Positions 46,611-59,418 of a DNA stretch of 64,000 nucleotides are shown piece after piece. The DNA comes from Zanthoxylum bungeanum (lineage: Eukaryota > Streptophyta > Magnoliopsida > Sapindales > Rutaceae). Each line of letters starts with the position of its first letter. Position 1 is the first letter of the stretch. The notes below the pieces were generated by a model, which had not been told where the DNA came from, made no database searches, and saw only the letters and a program-made list of their open reading frames with translations. Where the stretch lies: the NCBI GenBank assembly GCA_019454045.1, contig SKCR01010149.1, positions 186,001 through 250,000 of the forward strand. The letters are read 5' to 3'. The position numbers were made by a program, and so were the translations under genes.

Positions 46611-46827
46611 CTGCTTCTGGTTGGCTTGCATTTGCCGCTTTCTTTTTTTATTCTTTGAAACCTGTGAATGAAAAATAAAATAAAATAAAAAGAATGCAAA
46701 TACGTTACCTATATGCATGCATGCATGAATGAATTTCCTATTTCATTGGGTTAGGTCTTCTGCCAGTGACTGCTCGGTCTTCTTTTCCTCAGGAAAAATA
46801 TTTCTTCAATCTGTCGGCTCGGTGAAC

Positions 46828-48060
46828 TCATTTCCTTCTAAGTCTGACAGTCTCATTGCCCCATTTCCCATTAATTTCTGGACTATGTAGGGTCCTTCCC
46901 AATTGGGTCTGAACTTTCCTCTCGGGTCTGTCATCAACGGCTTCGACTGCTTTAATTACCAAATCACCCTTTCTGATCTTAGTAGGGTGCACCTTCTTGT
47001 TGAATGCTCGAGCCAACCTCTTCTGGTATATCTGCATGTGATGCAAGGATTTCATTCTTTTCTCATCCAGTAGTGCCAACTGCTCTAATCTCTGCGAGGC
47101 CTATTTTTGTTCAGGCAACTCTGCCTCTACTAATACCCGCATAGACTGTATCTCAACTTCCACTGGCAGTACTACTTCCATTCCGTAGACAAAAGAGTAA
47201 GGCGTGGCTCTCGTTGCTTTTCTCACAGAAGTTCTGTATCCCCACAGGGCGTACGATAGCTTATCGGCCCAATCTTTGTAGTTCTCCGTCATCTTGGCTA
47301 GTATCGTCTTTATCGTCTTATTGGCTGCCTCAACTGCTCCATTTGCCTGCAGTCTATACGGTGACGACTTGTGATGTCCTATCTCATACCTTTGTAGCAT
47401 TGCCTTTATTTCTCCTTGAAACTAAACACCATTTTCCGTTACTACGTGATGCGGCATTCCATATCGGCAAACGAGGTTCCGAGCTATGAACTTTACCATC
47501 TACTTCACTGTAACATTTCGAAATGACTAGGCTTCCACCCATTTTGAAAAGTAGTCTAATGCCACTACTATAAAACGATGTCCATTCGATGCATGTGGTC
47601 GAATTTCTCCGATCATGTCAATTCCCCATGCGGAGAAAGGCCACGGCTCTGATAGCCCATGCAACTCCGTGTGTGGCAACTGGTTTAAGTTACCGTGTGC
47701 TTGGCAATCATGACAATGTTTTACCAACTTCGCGTAGTCAGCTTCCATGGTCGACCAGTAGAAGCCTTGTCTTACAATCTTGCGAGAAAAGTTCAATCCG
47801 TTCATGTGCGGTCCACATACGCCGGCATGTATTTCTTCCATTACCTTCTGAGCTTCTTCTTTTCTTAAACACTTCAACTTAATGCCATTCGCTTGCCTCT
47901 TGTACAGTTCTCCCTTCAAACTCACATACTGGGAAGCCAATTTCGGAATGGTTATCCTATCTTTTCTGTTTGCTTCTTCCGGAAGTTCCCCATGTTCTAA
48001 GTATCGCTGAATGTCGTAGTACCAAGGTTTCCCATCCTTGATCTCTAATTCCAAGACCTT
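46828..48060 (-). pseudogene. G2 integrase (Ty3 type), broken by stop codons
   Basis: One reading frame from 48054 down to 46828. The zinc-binding HHCC part is IHAGVCGPHMNG to CHDCQ, with KIVRQGFYWSTM between. The core follows with first catalytic Asp in WGIDMIGEI and DYFSKWVEA. The second catalytic position reads TENG where SDNG is usual, so Asp is replaced. Glu is kept in NGAVEAANK. The C-terminal part runs through YRTSVRKATRATPYSFVYGM and KGDLVIKAV. Four internal stops, all TAG, cut it (at about 47526, 47490, 47418 and 47103). A frameshift near 48060 separates it from the RNase H frame upstream. Confidence 0.9.
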
Positions 48061-48586
48061 TTATCTCGTAGAGAGGTCTGCTTGCCGTTGTCAACACTAG
48101 AGGTTTCATCACCAATTTCTCTGGATTTTCCCAAGTTGCGGCAAGTGTAGCCAATACGTCTGCCATTTGATTCTTTTCTCGCGGCAAGTGCTGGAACTTA
48201 CAATTGGGGAGGGCCTGTGCCAAACTCATGAGGTGGAATAAGTAGGGTTTCAACCGTTTTTCCTTTAATTCCCATTCTCCTTGCATCTGTCGGACTACCA
48301 ACATCGAGTCTCCGTAAACTTCCACGTTCTTAGCTTTCAAGGCTATCAATGATGTCAGTCCAAAGGCGTATGCTTCATACTCAGCCATGTCATCGTCAAA
48401 GACAGGGATATCATCACTCAATCTGTTCGGAGGGTCCTCACGCCTCTCATTCTCAGAACCTCCCCCAGCATGAGGGACAACCATATTGGCCACAGCGGCG
48501 GTCAAAGCTTGCAACTGCTCGGTAACCTTGGTGAGACTAGTCTCTAGCTGATCCATACGAGATCCATCGTTAACTGATTCGCTCAT
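47957..48586 (-). pseudogene. G2 gag-RNase H fusion frame
   Basis: Start chosen at ATG 48586 (MSES), matching the G1 gag start; the frame is open 13 codons upstream. Counting from 48586, residues 1-66 equal the gag N-terminus of G1 (coiled coil MDQLETSLTKVTEQLQAL, then DDIPVFDDDMAEY). From there the frame passes directly into a retroviral-type RNase H: AEYEAYAFGL, VEVYGDSMLVVRQMQGEWEL, HLPREKNQMADVLATLAA. Glu and the two later Asp are visible, but the first strand with the first catalytic Asp is missing. The junction is at about 48376-48390, in GAGTATG, common to G1 gag and this sequence. Past about 48130 the frame runs out and integrase continues in another frame. An internal deletion removed gag core, protease and RT. 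Confidence 0.88.
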
Positions 48587-49091
48587 GTTTGCTAACGACC
48601 TTTTGATGAGTCTTCCCTCTTCCATAACCCAACGGGTATCTATGATGGCTTTTAAGACACATGGGTTTACATGATGCGTGTATGCATGAGATGCATGAGA
48701 TGCATGCGATGTATGGAATATATAAGTCGGCCCATTATCATTTTAAAGCATTCAATCATACTATTGCGCGGTGAAAACTTGTCCCAGTTGAAAAGGCCCA
48801 ACAGGTTTACACATTTGCGATAACATGGCTAAACAACTTCAAATGATAAGGGGACTAAACATAAAGTGGCCCATCGACATTTTAGAAGCTTTTGGCCCAA
48901 TTTCCATAAAGCACGAACTTGTCCAAGTTTAAATGGCCCAACAAGCCCATACCTCATGACAAAAAGTCCAACTGAATCCAAATGACGATGGTCCTAAACG
49001 CAAGCATAAAGGGATAGTTTCTATTAGTCATACAACTACAGTTCATGTGCGGGTTTATAGGGGTATAGACAAAGGCTCCCGCTGACGAAGG
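48587..49091 (-). other. G2 leader, part next to gag
   Basis: There is no gene. It matches the G1 leader just upstream of gag (AACGGGTATCTATGATGGC, GGCCCAACA and TTTAAATGGCCCAACAAG repeats). It ends with the left TSD of C, GAAGG (49087-49091). Confidence 0.7.
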
Positions 49092-51118
49092 TGTTGGAGT
49101 TCTACGGTCCCAAGGATCGAATAATAAGCATAAAATATACATGCGAATACATCAAGGAGTTACGGAATACTCACAATGATCGGTTGAGGCGATGCAGTGA
49201 AGAACAAAATCATTTTCTGCCCTCCAAGTGTGCTCGGCAGTGCACTGAAAATAGCCCACTGTTTTGGCTCTCCAAAATCGGCAATGGTGATCCATGAAGC
49301 TCCAAGCTTCTCGAATGGTATTCCAAGCCCACGGGTGGGTTTCCCTATCACCTTCACAAGACTCCGATGTGTGCTATCACTCTTGATTTTTGCCATAAAA
49401 ATCATCAAAAGCTTCTCCATGACTCACGGTTTTTCAACCAGAAAAACAGAAGAAGAATAGCCCAAATGAGCGTGAGAGAGGAGAGAAGGAAAGAAGTGAG
49501 AGAGTTGTTTTTGGTTGGATGAATTTTGTGTATCTAATACACCTTTTTGATTTTCAAAAAATCAAATAATTTATTTACCAAAAGTCAAGCCATAAATGCT
49601 TTGCCAACCACTTCCATCAATCCATCAATCAATCAAATTGTCACATCACTCAAAGTGACATGTGATTTGATGCTTGATGTGACTAATGATTTGACGCTTG
49701 ATGTGACTTGCGTGTCGCACTCGAATTCGAAATGAGAATGGGCTCGCAAACACTAATGGGCTCGGGTTTGCTAATTCCAAATTAACGAATTTTCTGTTGC
49801 GACGTAATTAAATGATTATGCCTAGCGAAATCACTATTCACGTCGCTAACGAATTCATTCTAAATTAACTCGTTCGCCCGAATTAAAATCTAATTTTAAT
49901 TCCGCGTTGAAATCCAATTTCGTATAATATATTGAATATATTATTTTATTGAATAATTCCAAATTAATCGTTATCTCTCTTTTATTGATATTTTATCCCA
50001 GATAAAATACTCCGTAATTAATCCCAGATTAATTTTCTCTCTCTTCTCATTAATCCCAGATTAATAAAGTGCGAGTCATACGTCATCGGTGAATCTTCGG
50101 GAAGCGGACCCATGAGATCCCCAGATATGTTGGCAGTAAATTGGGTCGTCGGACCATCCGAACACGTAAGTACCTAGTACTACGTTATTATACCGATTTA
50201 CAAGACAAGGTTGGCTTCTAGCAAAGCGTCATGCCTACCCAATTCTCCAGAAATATGCTTACAGGAATAAGCGATCTATATCAGGCGTAGTATACGTAGT
50301 ATTGCATATTTCGATCCAGTATCAGATGTCACATGCTAGGCCTGGGGCTGGAATTGTGTATGCCCCGTACGAAGCACATATCGGATCTCTGGTAACTAAT
50401 CTCTATAATCGGATAAACATAACCTAGTCATTTTATCCCGATAGCTGCAGCATATAAAAGAACCAGTCCCGTATCCTACGTGACCATCATCTCCACTATG
50501 ACTGGAGTGATACTTCCGTCTTGACATCACACCCCCAACACTACGATTCTCAATATACCCAGCAGAGGCGTACACAGAACCTGTTAAAGCCCTGGACGAC
50601 CTAAAATCAAAGTATATTGATTGTCGCAAGTATTAGCGGTGCAAGTCTCAGGTTAAGACCAAATACACCTACCCTGATTTCGGACTTCCATAGAAACATA
50701 GTCATACTACCAATGGAATTTCGAGGGGTCTATCCAAAGCGAAGCTGTTTTCCGTACCATCGGTAAAACAAAACCTCATACTACACTTGCATTAGTATCC
50801 TATACCCAAATATATGAGAACTATGCCGTTATGCCCTCACAACGCGCACAAGTGTAATACTAGTCTTTTACATATTATCGATGTCCGATCTCGATAATAC
50901 TCTGAATAGGGATATTTAATGATTAAACCTTCTTGGATTGATACTGTCTCATATCATCTCAATCCAGGAACTAATCATAAGGACCTCATATCATTTATAC
51001 ATCTTGGTGATCTAATCACAAATGATAAGAGAGCAGTTTCCTTTGTCACATAGTTAATTCGTACAACAACACCATGATCTGTACAAATAGTGACACTATG
51101 GGTCATAACTGTCCAACA
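49092..51118 (-). repeat. Element C 3' LTR
   Basis: This 2,027-bp LTR has minus-strand start TGTTGGACAGTTATGACC and end GTAGAACTCCAACA. No gene. Confidence 0.92.
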
Positions 51119-51131
51119 ATCTCCCACTTGG
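51119..51131 (-). other. Element C polypurine tract
   Basis: ATCTCCCACTTGG on the plus strand, adjoining the 3' LTR, as in B. Confidence 0.8.
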
Positions 51132-51149
51132 CCTATAGCCAGTCACTCG

Positions 51150-52740
51150 AGTGTCCTACACCCGAACTATGTACGATTCGCTCAAATTACTGAGGAAAGG
51201 CTTTCGTCAGCGGATTTGCATGATTATCATCTGATGCGATTTATACGATCATCACATCGCCACGATGTATGATCCGAACGAATCAGATGAATAATCGAAG
51301 TATATATCTGGATCGTTGATGAGACCATTTATCCTTTAGCCTGCGCTGTAGCCTAGCTCAGCTGCTAACAGAACTATATCTAATCTAATTAGATTTGTTA
51401 TTAATCTAGAAGGCTTCTATTTGTGCCTCAGCTGTAGCAATAATCCACTTTAGTTGTTTATTCGGTAACAGTATCTTGCTTGGAAGATTTCCAGCTCACT
51501 GTTCCGTTATTCAAACTATATAGTACCATTTTATCGGTTAGGAAACTTGCAGCAGTGATCCTAGTCACTTCAAGTTCTCATTATCCATAGTATAAGATAA
51601 CATCCTTAGTTCCTCTAAGATACTCAATGATGTTCTTAACATCAATCCAATGACTATCACTTGGATTGGCCCGATTGTGACTCCATATGCTCAAAGCGTA
51701 TGAGACACTAGGTTGTGTACATTTATTTCAATGTATGAGTTCTCGGATAGTATTAACAAATTTAAATCTATCCCAATAGATCTTTATTCCTAGAATAAAG
51801 GTTGTTTTCTCCCAAGAATTCTACGGATAATTTTCTCGAAAGCCAAGCTTTCACCGATTGTTTTATGGGAATATCATTTCCAAGAAATGACATATCATCA
51901 TTATTAGGACATTTATTGTCAGTGCGCTCCCACTAACCTCCTTATATACACAAGAATCATTTCGTTTTGAATGAAATCATAAACCATTATGATTACATCA
52001 AAACGATAATTCCAAGAACGCAATGCTTGCTTCAATCCAAACATGGATCGAATAACCTGCAAACCTAGTTTGCTTGTTTTAGTACGACAAAACCATCAGG
52101 ATGTTGTAAACATCCTCCAAAAGGTTTCCGTTAAGGAAAGTGGTTTTGGCATTTACCTGCCACATTTCATAAATGAAACATGCAGCATCAGCAAGCATTA
52201 TCCAAATGGATTTACCGTGGCAACAGTTAAAAGATTTCGTTGTAATCAACACAATTTTGATAACGATACCTTTTCGCTACAAGCCTAGCTTAGTACGTTG
52301 GTATATTGTATTCCATGTATGTCTTCCTTGAAGACTTATATGGTACCAATAGGCACAATGTCTTGCGGTATAACAACTAGTATCCAAACTAAGTTGATAT
52401 ACATGGAATCCATTTCGGATATCATGGCACTTTGCCATGACAGGGAGTCGATACCTTGTATCACTTCCTCATACGTAGTCAGTTGGTGTTCCTCAATAAG
52501 ATTGACATCTTTTACGAGGTGAGATCAGAAACCCATACCCCAGGTTGTTTTCTGACTCTCTCCGACTAACGTGGTTCTTGTGTATTCGAAGATTATTGGT
52601 ATAGTTTCATCCTTGATGAACTATTTATGTTCCATAAAGGAATCGGTGCCTGGAATAGTATTACTCCGATTTTCATCGAGTTTTACTTTCCTCCCAATTA
52701 CCACTGCATATCAGTATTCCTCTTAGAAAAAACCGCATGG
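51150..52740 (-). pseudogene. Element C reverse transcriptase/RNase H remnant
   Basis: Collinear with the RT/RNase H stretches of A and B. The RT start (DSLSWQSAM-like, near 52440), the KQ-rich stretch before the catalytic centre (near 52030) and the RNase H end (near 51480) are recognisable in different frames. Stops and shifts everywhere. Confidence 0.72.
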
Positions 52741-52899
52741 TGAGCAACAATTAAATTTTTCTCTTGTGAGATGTATAAGTATTATACTTTGGTATCCCTA
52801 GGATAACCTACAACTTCTGCACTTATCCAATTTTGGGTTCTAGTTGGTATCATCCAAACATAGCCCAACATACCCAAATCATCAGGAATAAGAAAACCT

Positions 52900-53900
52900 G
52901 GTTTCTTTCCTGTTAATATCTAATATGTAATCTGTCTAACAGATTTCTATGGAACCTTATTCTAAATAAGTTTTGCACTATTTAAGCGTATCCGTTGAAG
53001 GAAATGGTAGCTCATAGCAACTCATGATTAACCTTATCATGTCCAACAAAATTCGGTTTCTCTGTTCGGACACACTGTCAAACTGACGTGTCCGGGAGGA
53101 GTCCTTATTGAAAGAATACTATACTCTTTCAAGTATATCCGAAACTTATTGCTTAAGTATTTTCTATTACGGTCTAACCGTGATGGTATAATACTTTAGC
53201 CGATCTGTTTGTCTACTTCGTGTCGAAACTTTAAAAGTTTCCAATTTGTGTTTCAAAAGAAACACGTAACCATAACGCGATGCCACATCTGTAAAGGTCA
53301 CGAAATATTCATATCCACCTCTAGCCTAGCTAGACATGGGCCCACTTGCTTCACTATGAACTAGGGCTAACAGATCGGTGGCATGGCATTAGCACTTTTA
53401 CCAAGTAAAAGCGGCGTTTTAGGCACTTTGCCTAATAAACTAGATTCGTAGACCTTTTTGAATGGAATGAAATTCGTCCTAGTACCCACTCTTCGAAAGT
53501 GTGGATATACGAATCTTGTTAATTGTGTCCCAGACAAAAATGCCACAATTTAGTCTCTTCTGATCAAATCAGTTTGAGCTATTTGTTTGTCATATTATAC
53601 ATTTGAGATTTATTTATATTCAAAATATAAATACTGTTATTCATATCTAATGTGTTTATCTCAATATCATCTTTATATAATGAAACACTTTAGTGTTCTA
53701 GAATATAAAGGTATGTCCGCAACGGATAAACACTGATATAGAGATAATGTATCTAGTCAAACTAGTTACATTTTAACAGTTTCCTAATTTAAGTACACAC
53801 CCGAAAGGTATTTCCTAAACTTAGGTATCTACGGTTAAAACAGTGACTTTCGTCCCGTTTTCAATTCGCAGATAATTCTCAACTGAAGTCAGTATCCTGC
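52900..53900 (-). pseudogene. Element C integrase and pre-integrase remnant
   Basis: Collinear with 30900-31850 of A. The integrase end lies near 53000-53110, the core with GGYEYF/RYGYVFLL-like text near 53220-53350, the LWH zinc region near 53540, and the RNIISVS-like stretch near 53750. Not translatable as one frame. Confidence 0.72.
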
Positions 53901-53999
53901 TCATAGCAGATTCTGCATACCAGTATATATTTATGTATCATACTAAGTATCTAAAATCCAATTTTAATACTAATAGTGAACATATTTATGACAAACATA

Positions 54000-54500
54000 T
54001 TTGAAGTCGGAGCGTTGCTCGTTCTTTTATTCCTTCATATCTGCTTTGTCCAAATGGCAGTCACGCTTCCGCGATCCCGTTTGCCACAATTTAGGCAGAC
54101 ATTTTGGGATATGTCCATTATCTTCCCAGAAGATTATAATGATTTTGCCTTTGCCCTTTTTCACATCCCAGAAGCCTTTGGCCAAGCCTTGGCCTTCTAG
54201 AATATCGAAGTAAGGTGCGCCTTGCGCTACTTGCCTTATTGCAAACTTTGACTTTGTCTCCTTGAGAATAGCCATTAACTCTCCAAGAGTTTACTATTGC
54301 AATTTAGTACTTCTAAGATCTAAGAATAGATCTATGAAGATCCTTCAATTTCTATATCATACTTTAAGGATCTAATCCTTAGTTCTTATTAAGAAATTAA
54401 GGAGTCTAATCGGCAAGCTTAATGGATTAAGCATTAAAGTTATCATCACATGAATATTCCAAATATCATGCTCTACTATTTGCTTAACTCTGGGCTTAGG
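54000..54500 (-). pseudogene. Element C gag remnant
   Basis: 54275-54027 is the longest piece: MAILKETKSKFAIRQVAQGA, a KGKGK patch and a frameshifted zinc knuckle ending KRDCHLDKADM. As in A, the central gag segment kept in B is absent and the same ~90-base stretch precedes the basic patch. Confidence 0.72.
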
Positions 54501-56927
54501 CCTAAGATGTTATTTTATCAAATAAAGTAACTTCTTAGTTTTCAGGACTATCCTGATATTTTATTCCCAATATGAAAATTAAACCATTTAAATAAATTTT
54601 CCCTAGGATTATGTTTTTAAATGTCAATCTTTCAATTTTATCTTGATTCTAATAGTCCAACTATTTAATCAACGATTTCAGGTAATATTCATTATAATGA
54701 TTACTATAGTCCAACTATATAATCAACTATAACTTAATAGGTTAAATTTAATTATATTGATTACTATAATCCAATTATAAAATCAACTATTAATTGAAAT
54801 AGTTTGAATACAGTCCAACTGTTTAATTAAAACAACTATAATTATCAGTCCAACTAATAAATTAATATATTTGACGAAATAATTTGATATAAGCGCGTAT
54901 GGCAAGTTACTAAACGAATATTGCAAATTTAATACTTGCCTCCCACTATTTTTCGGCGAGCCTCTAACCCTCTGTTGAGTACTCGGGAAAACGTGTTTCC
55001 TAGTGGGCTAGGATCCCGTTAAATGTCACACAATCTTGACTTTGGCCAACAAATTGTATGATAATTAACTAGGTAGATCTCTAAGATCAATTAGATCCCA
55101 TCAATTCCTAGATCCAGTAGGGGGACATCCAAGTCCGAAACATATATTTTATATATGCCAATATATCCAATATATTACCTAACCAACTTAGTGATCCCAG
55201 TTAAGCGGAACCCATTGACCATGGAAAACTTCGTAATCAATGTCGATGGACAAGAAATGGTCTTGACTTTGGCCAACAAACCACAACTTGGACAAGACAT
55301 CAATATGGAACAAAGCTCTCATGATTCAAACACATCCTCAACAGAAAAAGGTCTTGACTTTGGCAACAAACCAATGTAAGTCTTGGATCTTGAGTAAGAA
55401 TCACTCAATGGAAGGAAAAACGCTTAATATCTTGTGAGGGTTTTTTGCGTGCAAATTGGCAACCAATTTATTATCTTTGTTAAGGTCTCATCATCATACA
55501 CCTTAAACATGCATTCTAAACACATAATAAGGCGCATATAAATAAATAATAATGATATTCGGATGGATACTTTACACATTGATCCTAGATCAAATCTCTC
55601 CATTTCCTCTCTCCCGCTAGCACAAGTATTTACTTATACCCGTTACACTACACTTCTAAAGAAACCTCATTTACATTGAAGGGAATAAGTGAGAAGAGAA
55701 ATACATAGAGTAAGAGGTAATAGGCTGGACACGCAGGTCCAATTAATAAATTCCAAATTTATTACAACAATTTCTAAAATTGCCCCACCCATCTAATATC
55801 CATCTGATATACATTATTCATGCATCGAAACCATGTATTCACACAAGCATGTTATCAATCAATCTAATCCAATTAATTAATCTGATAATTAATGACCATC
55901 CAATGTTCAAACAACGATTTGATTTTGCGTGAGTCAAACTCGTTTTGCGAATAAGTACTCAAAGTACGAATCTTGAATTAAAATTAAACTACAACATTAA
56001 ATCCAATTTAATATGTATTTAATACTAATTCACTATTTAATTCCAAAATAAATATTACACTTTATTAATAAACCTTTACGACTTAAATTCCAAATTTAAT
56101 CGTTACGGGTCTCAAAGCCCGATTAACGTCTAACGTTAATTTAATTAAAGTCCAATGGGCTTTCAATTAATTTCTTTAAGGCGTGGACTTTTGGTCAACT
56201 TGGGTCAAACCCAATAACCAAAGCCCAATCAAGGAATAACCCATAAGCCTAGAAATCAATTTAGGCCCATTAGGCCGAATTAAACTTTAAAGGTCTATTA
56301 GTCGCATTTGGACTTTATGGAAGCGGTTTTGGGCCCAATTGGATCCAACCAATTTAGCCTAAACCTAACTTGGTACAACCAAGCCCAATTAGCCCATTTA
56401 CAACAATAGAAGCCCAAATCCAATTTAAGCCCATTTAATTAAACACAAAAAATTCCAAATTTCATATTTAATTAAACTAAAGTGTATAACATAATTAATT
56501 AATAAATCAACATTCCAATCATCAATTTACATAACTAATCATGCTCTTTAACAACAAAACATGTCCAACACATTTTATAAAAAAAATCAAAACCATATGT
56601 ACATGCTATAGTCTCGGCTTTATGGGGATTTTATGTCCAATTTTAAATCCAATCCAATTGAATCAAATTCAACATTAAATCAACATTCCCATTTGATTTC
56701 CAACTCATCCAATGAATCAAAAAATCCTAGATAATTAGGCATCATGTATTTTCCGCCAAGCCTAATATTTTGGGCAAAATTGTTCCAAACCATTTTTCAT
56801 GAAATTGATCCAATCAATATTCAATTAAAACACATTTAAGCATACTCAATCATCCAATTTCATAAAATCATGCTCAAATATATTTACCCAATTTTAAGCC
56901 CTAAATCAGTTTCATGCTTTTAACAAC
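54500..56927 (-). other. Element C leader, no retroelement gene
   Basis: It contains the AATAGTTGGACTAT-type repeats, the TTGGCCAAAGTCAAG motifs, the antisense open frame (55155-55379) and a GGGCCCAATT-rich part (56150-56430). Confidence 0.65.
55155..55379 (+). other. Conserved antisense open frame in the leader of element C
   Basis: 74 codons matching those in A and B (LTMENFVINVDGQEMVLTLA, NKPQL). A one-base loss near 55360 changes its last residues. No known domain. Confidence 0.3.
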
Positions 56928-56939
56928 GCTCTGATACCA
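56928..56939 (-). other. Element C primer-binding site (initiator tRNA-Met)
   Basis: GCTCTGATACCA (TGGTATCAGAGC on the minus strand), one base from the 5' LTR, identical to B. Confidence 0.9.
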
Positions 56940-56940
56940 T

Positions 56941-58954
56941 TGTTGGAGTACTACGGTCCCAAGTATTGAATAATAAGCATAAAACATACATGCGAATACA
57001 TCAAGGAGTTGCGAAATACTCACAATGATCGGTTGAGGCGATGCGGTGAAGAACAAAATCATTTTTGCCCTCCAAGTGTGCTCGGCAGTACACTGAAAAC
57101 AGCCCACTTTTTGGCTCTCCAAAATCGGCAATGGTGATCCATGAAGCTCCAAGCTTCTCGAATGGTATTCCAAGCCCACGGGTGGGTTTCCCTATCACCT
57201 TCGCAAGACTCCGATGTGTGCTATCACTCTTGATTTTTGCCATAAAAATCATCAAAGCTTCTCCATGACTCACGGTTTTCAACCAGAAAAACAGAAGAAG
57301 AATAGCCCAAATGGGCGTGAGAGAGGAGAGAAGGAAAGAAGTGAGAGAGTTGTTTTTGGTTGGATGAATTTTGTGTATCTAATACACCTTTTTGATTTTC
57401 AAAAAATCAAATAATTCATTTACCAAAAGTCAAGCCATAAATGCTTTGCCAACTACTTCCATCAATCCATCAAGCAATCAAATTGTCACATCACTCAAAG
57501 TGACATGTGATTTGACGCTTGATGTGACTAATGATTTGACGCTTGATGTGACTTGTGTGTCGCACTCGAATTCGAAATGCAAATGCACTCGCAAACACTC
57601 CGGGCTCGGGTTCGCTAATTCCAAATTAACGAATTTTCCGTTGCGACGTAATTAAATGATTATGCCTAGCGAAATCACTATTCACGTCGCTAACGAATTA
57701 ATTCTAAATTAACTCGTTCGCCCGAATTAAAATCTAATTTTAATTCAGCGTCGAAATCCAATTTCGTATAATATATCGAATATATTATTTTATCGATTAA
57801 TTCCAATTAATCGTTATCTCTCTTTTATTGATATTTATCCCAGATAAAATATCTCCGTAATTAATCCCAGATTAATTTTCTCTCTCTTCTCATTAATCCC
57901 TGATTAATAAAGTGCGAGTCATACGTCATCGGTGAATCTTGGAAGCAACCCATGAAATCCCCGGATATGTTGGCAGTAAATTCGGTCGTCGGACCATCCG
58001 AACACGTAAGTACCTAGTACTACATTTATACTGATTTACAAGACAAGGTTGGATTCTAGCAAAAGCGCCATGCCTACCCAATTCTCCAGAAACATGCTTA
58101 CAGGAATAAGCGATCTATATCAGGCGTAGTATACGTAGTATTGCGTATTTCGATCCCATATCGGATGTCACATGTTAGGCCTGGGGCTGGAATTGTGTCT
58201 GGCCCGTACGAAGCACATATCGGATCTCTGGTAACTAGTCTCTATAATCAGATAAACATAACCTAGTCATTTTATCCCGATAGCTGCAGCATATAAGAGA
58301 ACCAGTCTTGTATCCAACCGTGACCATCATCTCCACTATGACTGGAGTGATACTTCTGTCTTGACACTCACAACACACATTACGATTCTCAATATACCTA
58401 GCAGAGGCGTACACAAAACCTGTTAAAGCCCTGGACGACCTAAAACCAAAGTATATTGATTGTCACAAGTATTAGCGGTGCAAGTCTCAGGTTAAGACCA
58501 AATACACTACCCTGATTTCAGACTTCCAAAGACATATAGTCATACTACCAATGGAATTCTGAGGGGTATATCCAGAGCGAAGCTGTTTCCGTACCATCGG
58601 TAAAACACAACCTCCTACTACACTTGCATGAGTATCATATACCCAAATATATGAGAACTATGTCGTTATGCCCTCACAACGCGCACAAGTGTAATACTAG
58701 TCTTTTACGCATTATCGATGTCCGATCTCGATAATACTCTGACTATGGATATTTAATGATTAAACCTTCGTGGATTGATACTGGCTCCTATCATCTCAAT
58801 CCAGGAACTAATCAAAAGGACCTCATATCATTTATACATCTGGTGATCTTTTCACAAATGATAAGAGAGCAATTTCCTTTGTCACATAGTTAATTTGTAC
58901 AAAAACACCATGATCTGTACAAATAGTGACGTTATGGGTCATAACTGTCCAACA
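56941..58954 (-). repeat. Element C 5' LTR
   Basis: 2,014 bp, collinear with 49092-51118. It is followed by TSD GAAGG (58955-58959). Confidence 0.92.
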
Positions 58955-59400
58955 GAAGGATTGCCCACAACTAGGACTCCCCACTCAAGGGTTCGAGCGA
59001 CCAAGTGAGCGCACCGTTTTTATACGCTAAGGTACGTGCCAACGAGTTATGGTGCATGACTGACTGTCAAATGGATTTCTCATTGTAGATTCCCCAGAGC
59101 TAGGGTGGAGCGAACTCTCTTAAATAACCAAGCCTCTTAGGCTCTTATTGTCTTGGTGACAGGAATAAACAACAAGTCCTCCAAATTAGTCCATCATAGT
59201 AAGCTTTGAGTAAATGATTATCTAGGTGCCGTCACGGCTTTTCCTTATAGAGAATGTAGTGAATGAAGGAAGACACCAAACCATTACCAAGCTCTAATAA
59301 TGCCTTTGATTAAACCCCTTCAACCCACGGTAGACACGGTTAACTAAAGCACAAATCACAATCATTACAAGACATTATTTTCGGGGCCGATTCTCTATCC
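58955..59400 (-). other. G2 leader, part next to the 5' LTR
   Basis: There is no gene. It matches G1 9271-9720 on the opposite strand (for example GGAATAAACAACAAGTCCTC and GATTCTCTATCC). Confidence 0.75.
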
Positions 59401-59415
59401 TCAGTGGAGTCACCA
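59401..59415 (-). other. G2 primer-binding site
   Basis: TGGTGACTCCACTGA on the minus strand, three bases from the LTR, equivalent to TGGCGACTCCACTGG in G1 with one difference in the key first six bases. Confidence 0.6.
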
Positions 59416-59418
59416 GAC

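Larger units (their letters stand above)
49092..58954 (-). mobile_element. Copia element C (minus strand), broken
   Basis: Its LTRs are 49092-51118 (3') and 56941-58954 (5'), with TSD GAAGG (49087-49091, 58955-58959), primer site TGGTATCAGAGC and polypurine tract CCAAGTGGGAGAT. About 12 differences in the first ~270 LTR bases by hand. It carries the same gag deletion as A. It inserted in the G2 leader, and G1 shows the same site unoccupied. Confidence 0.92.
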
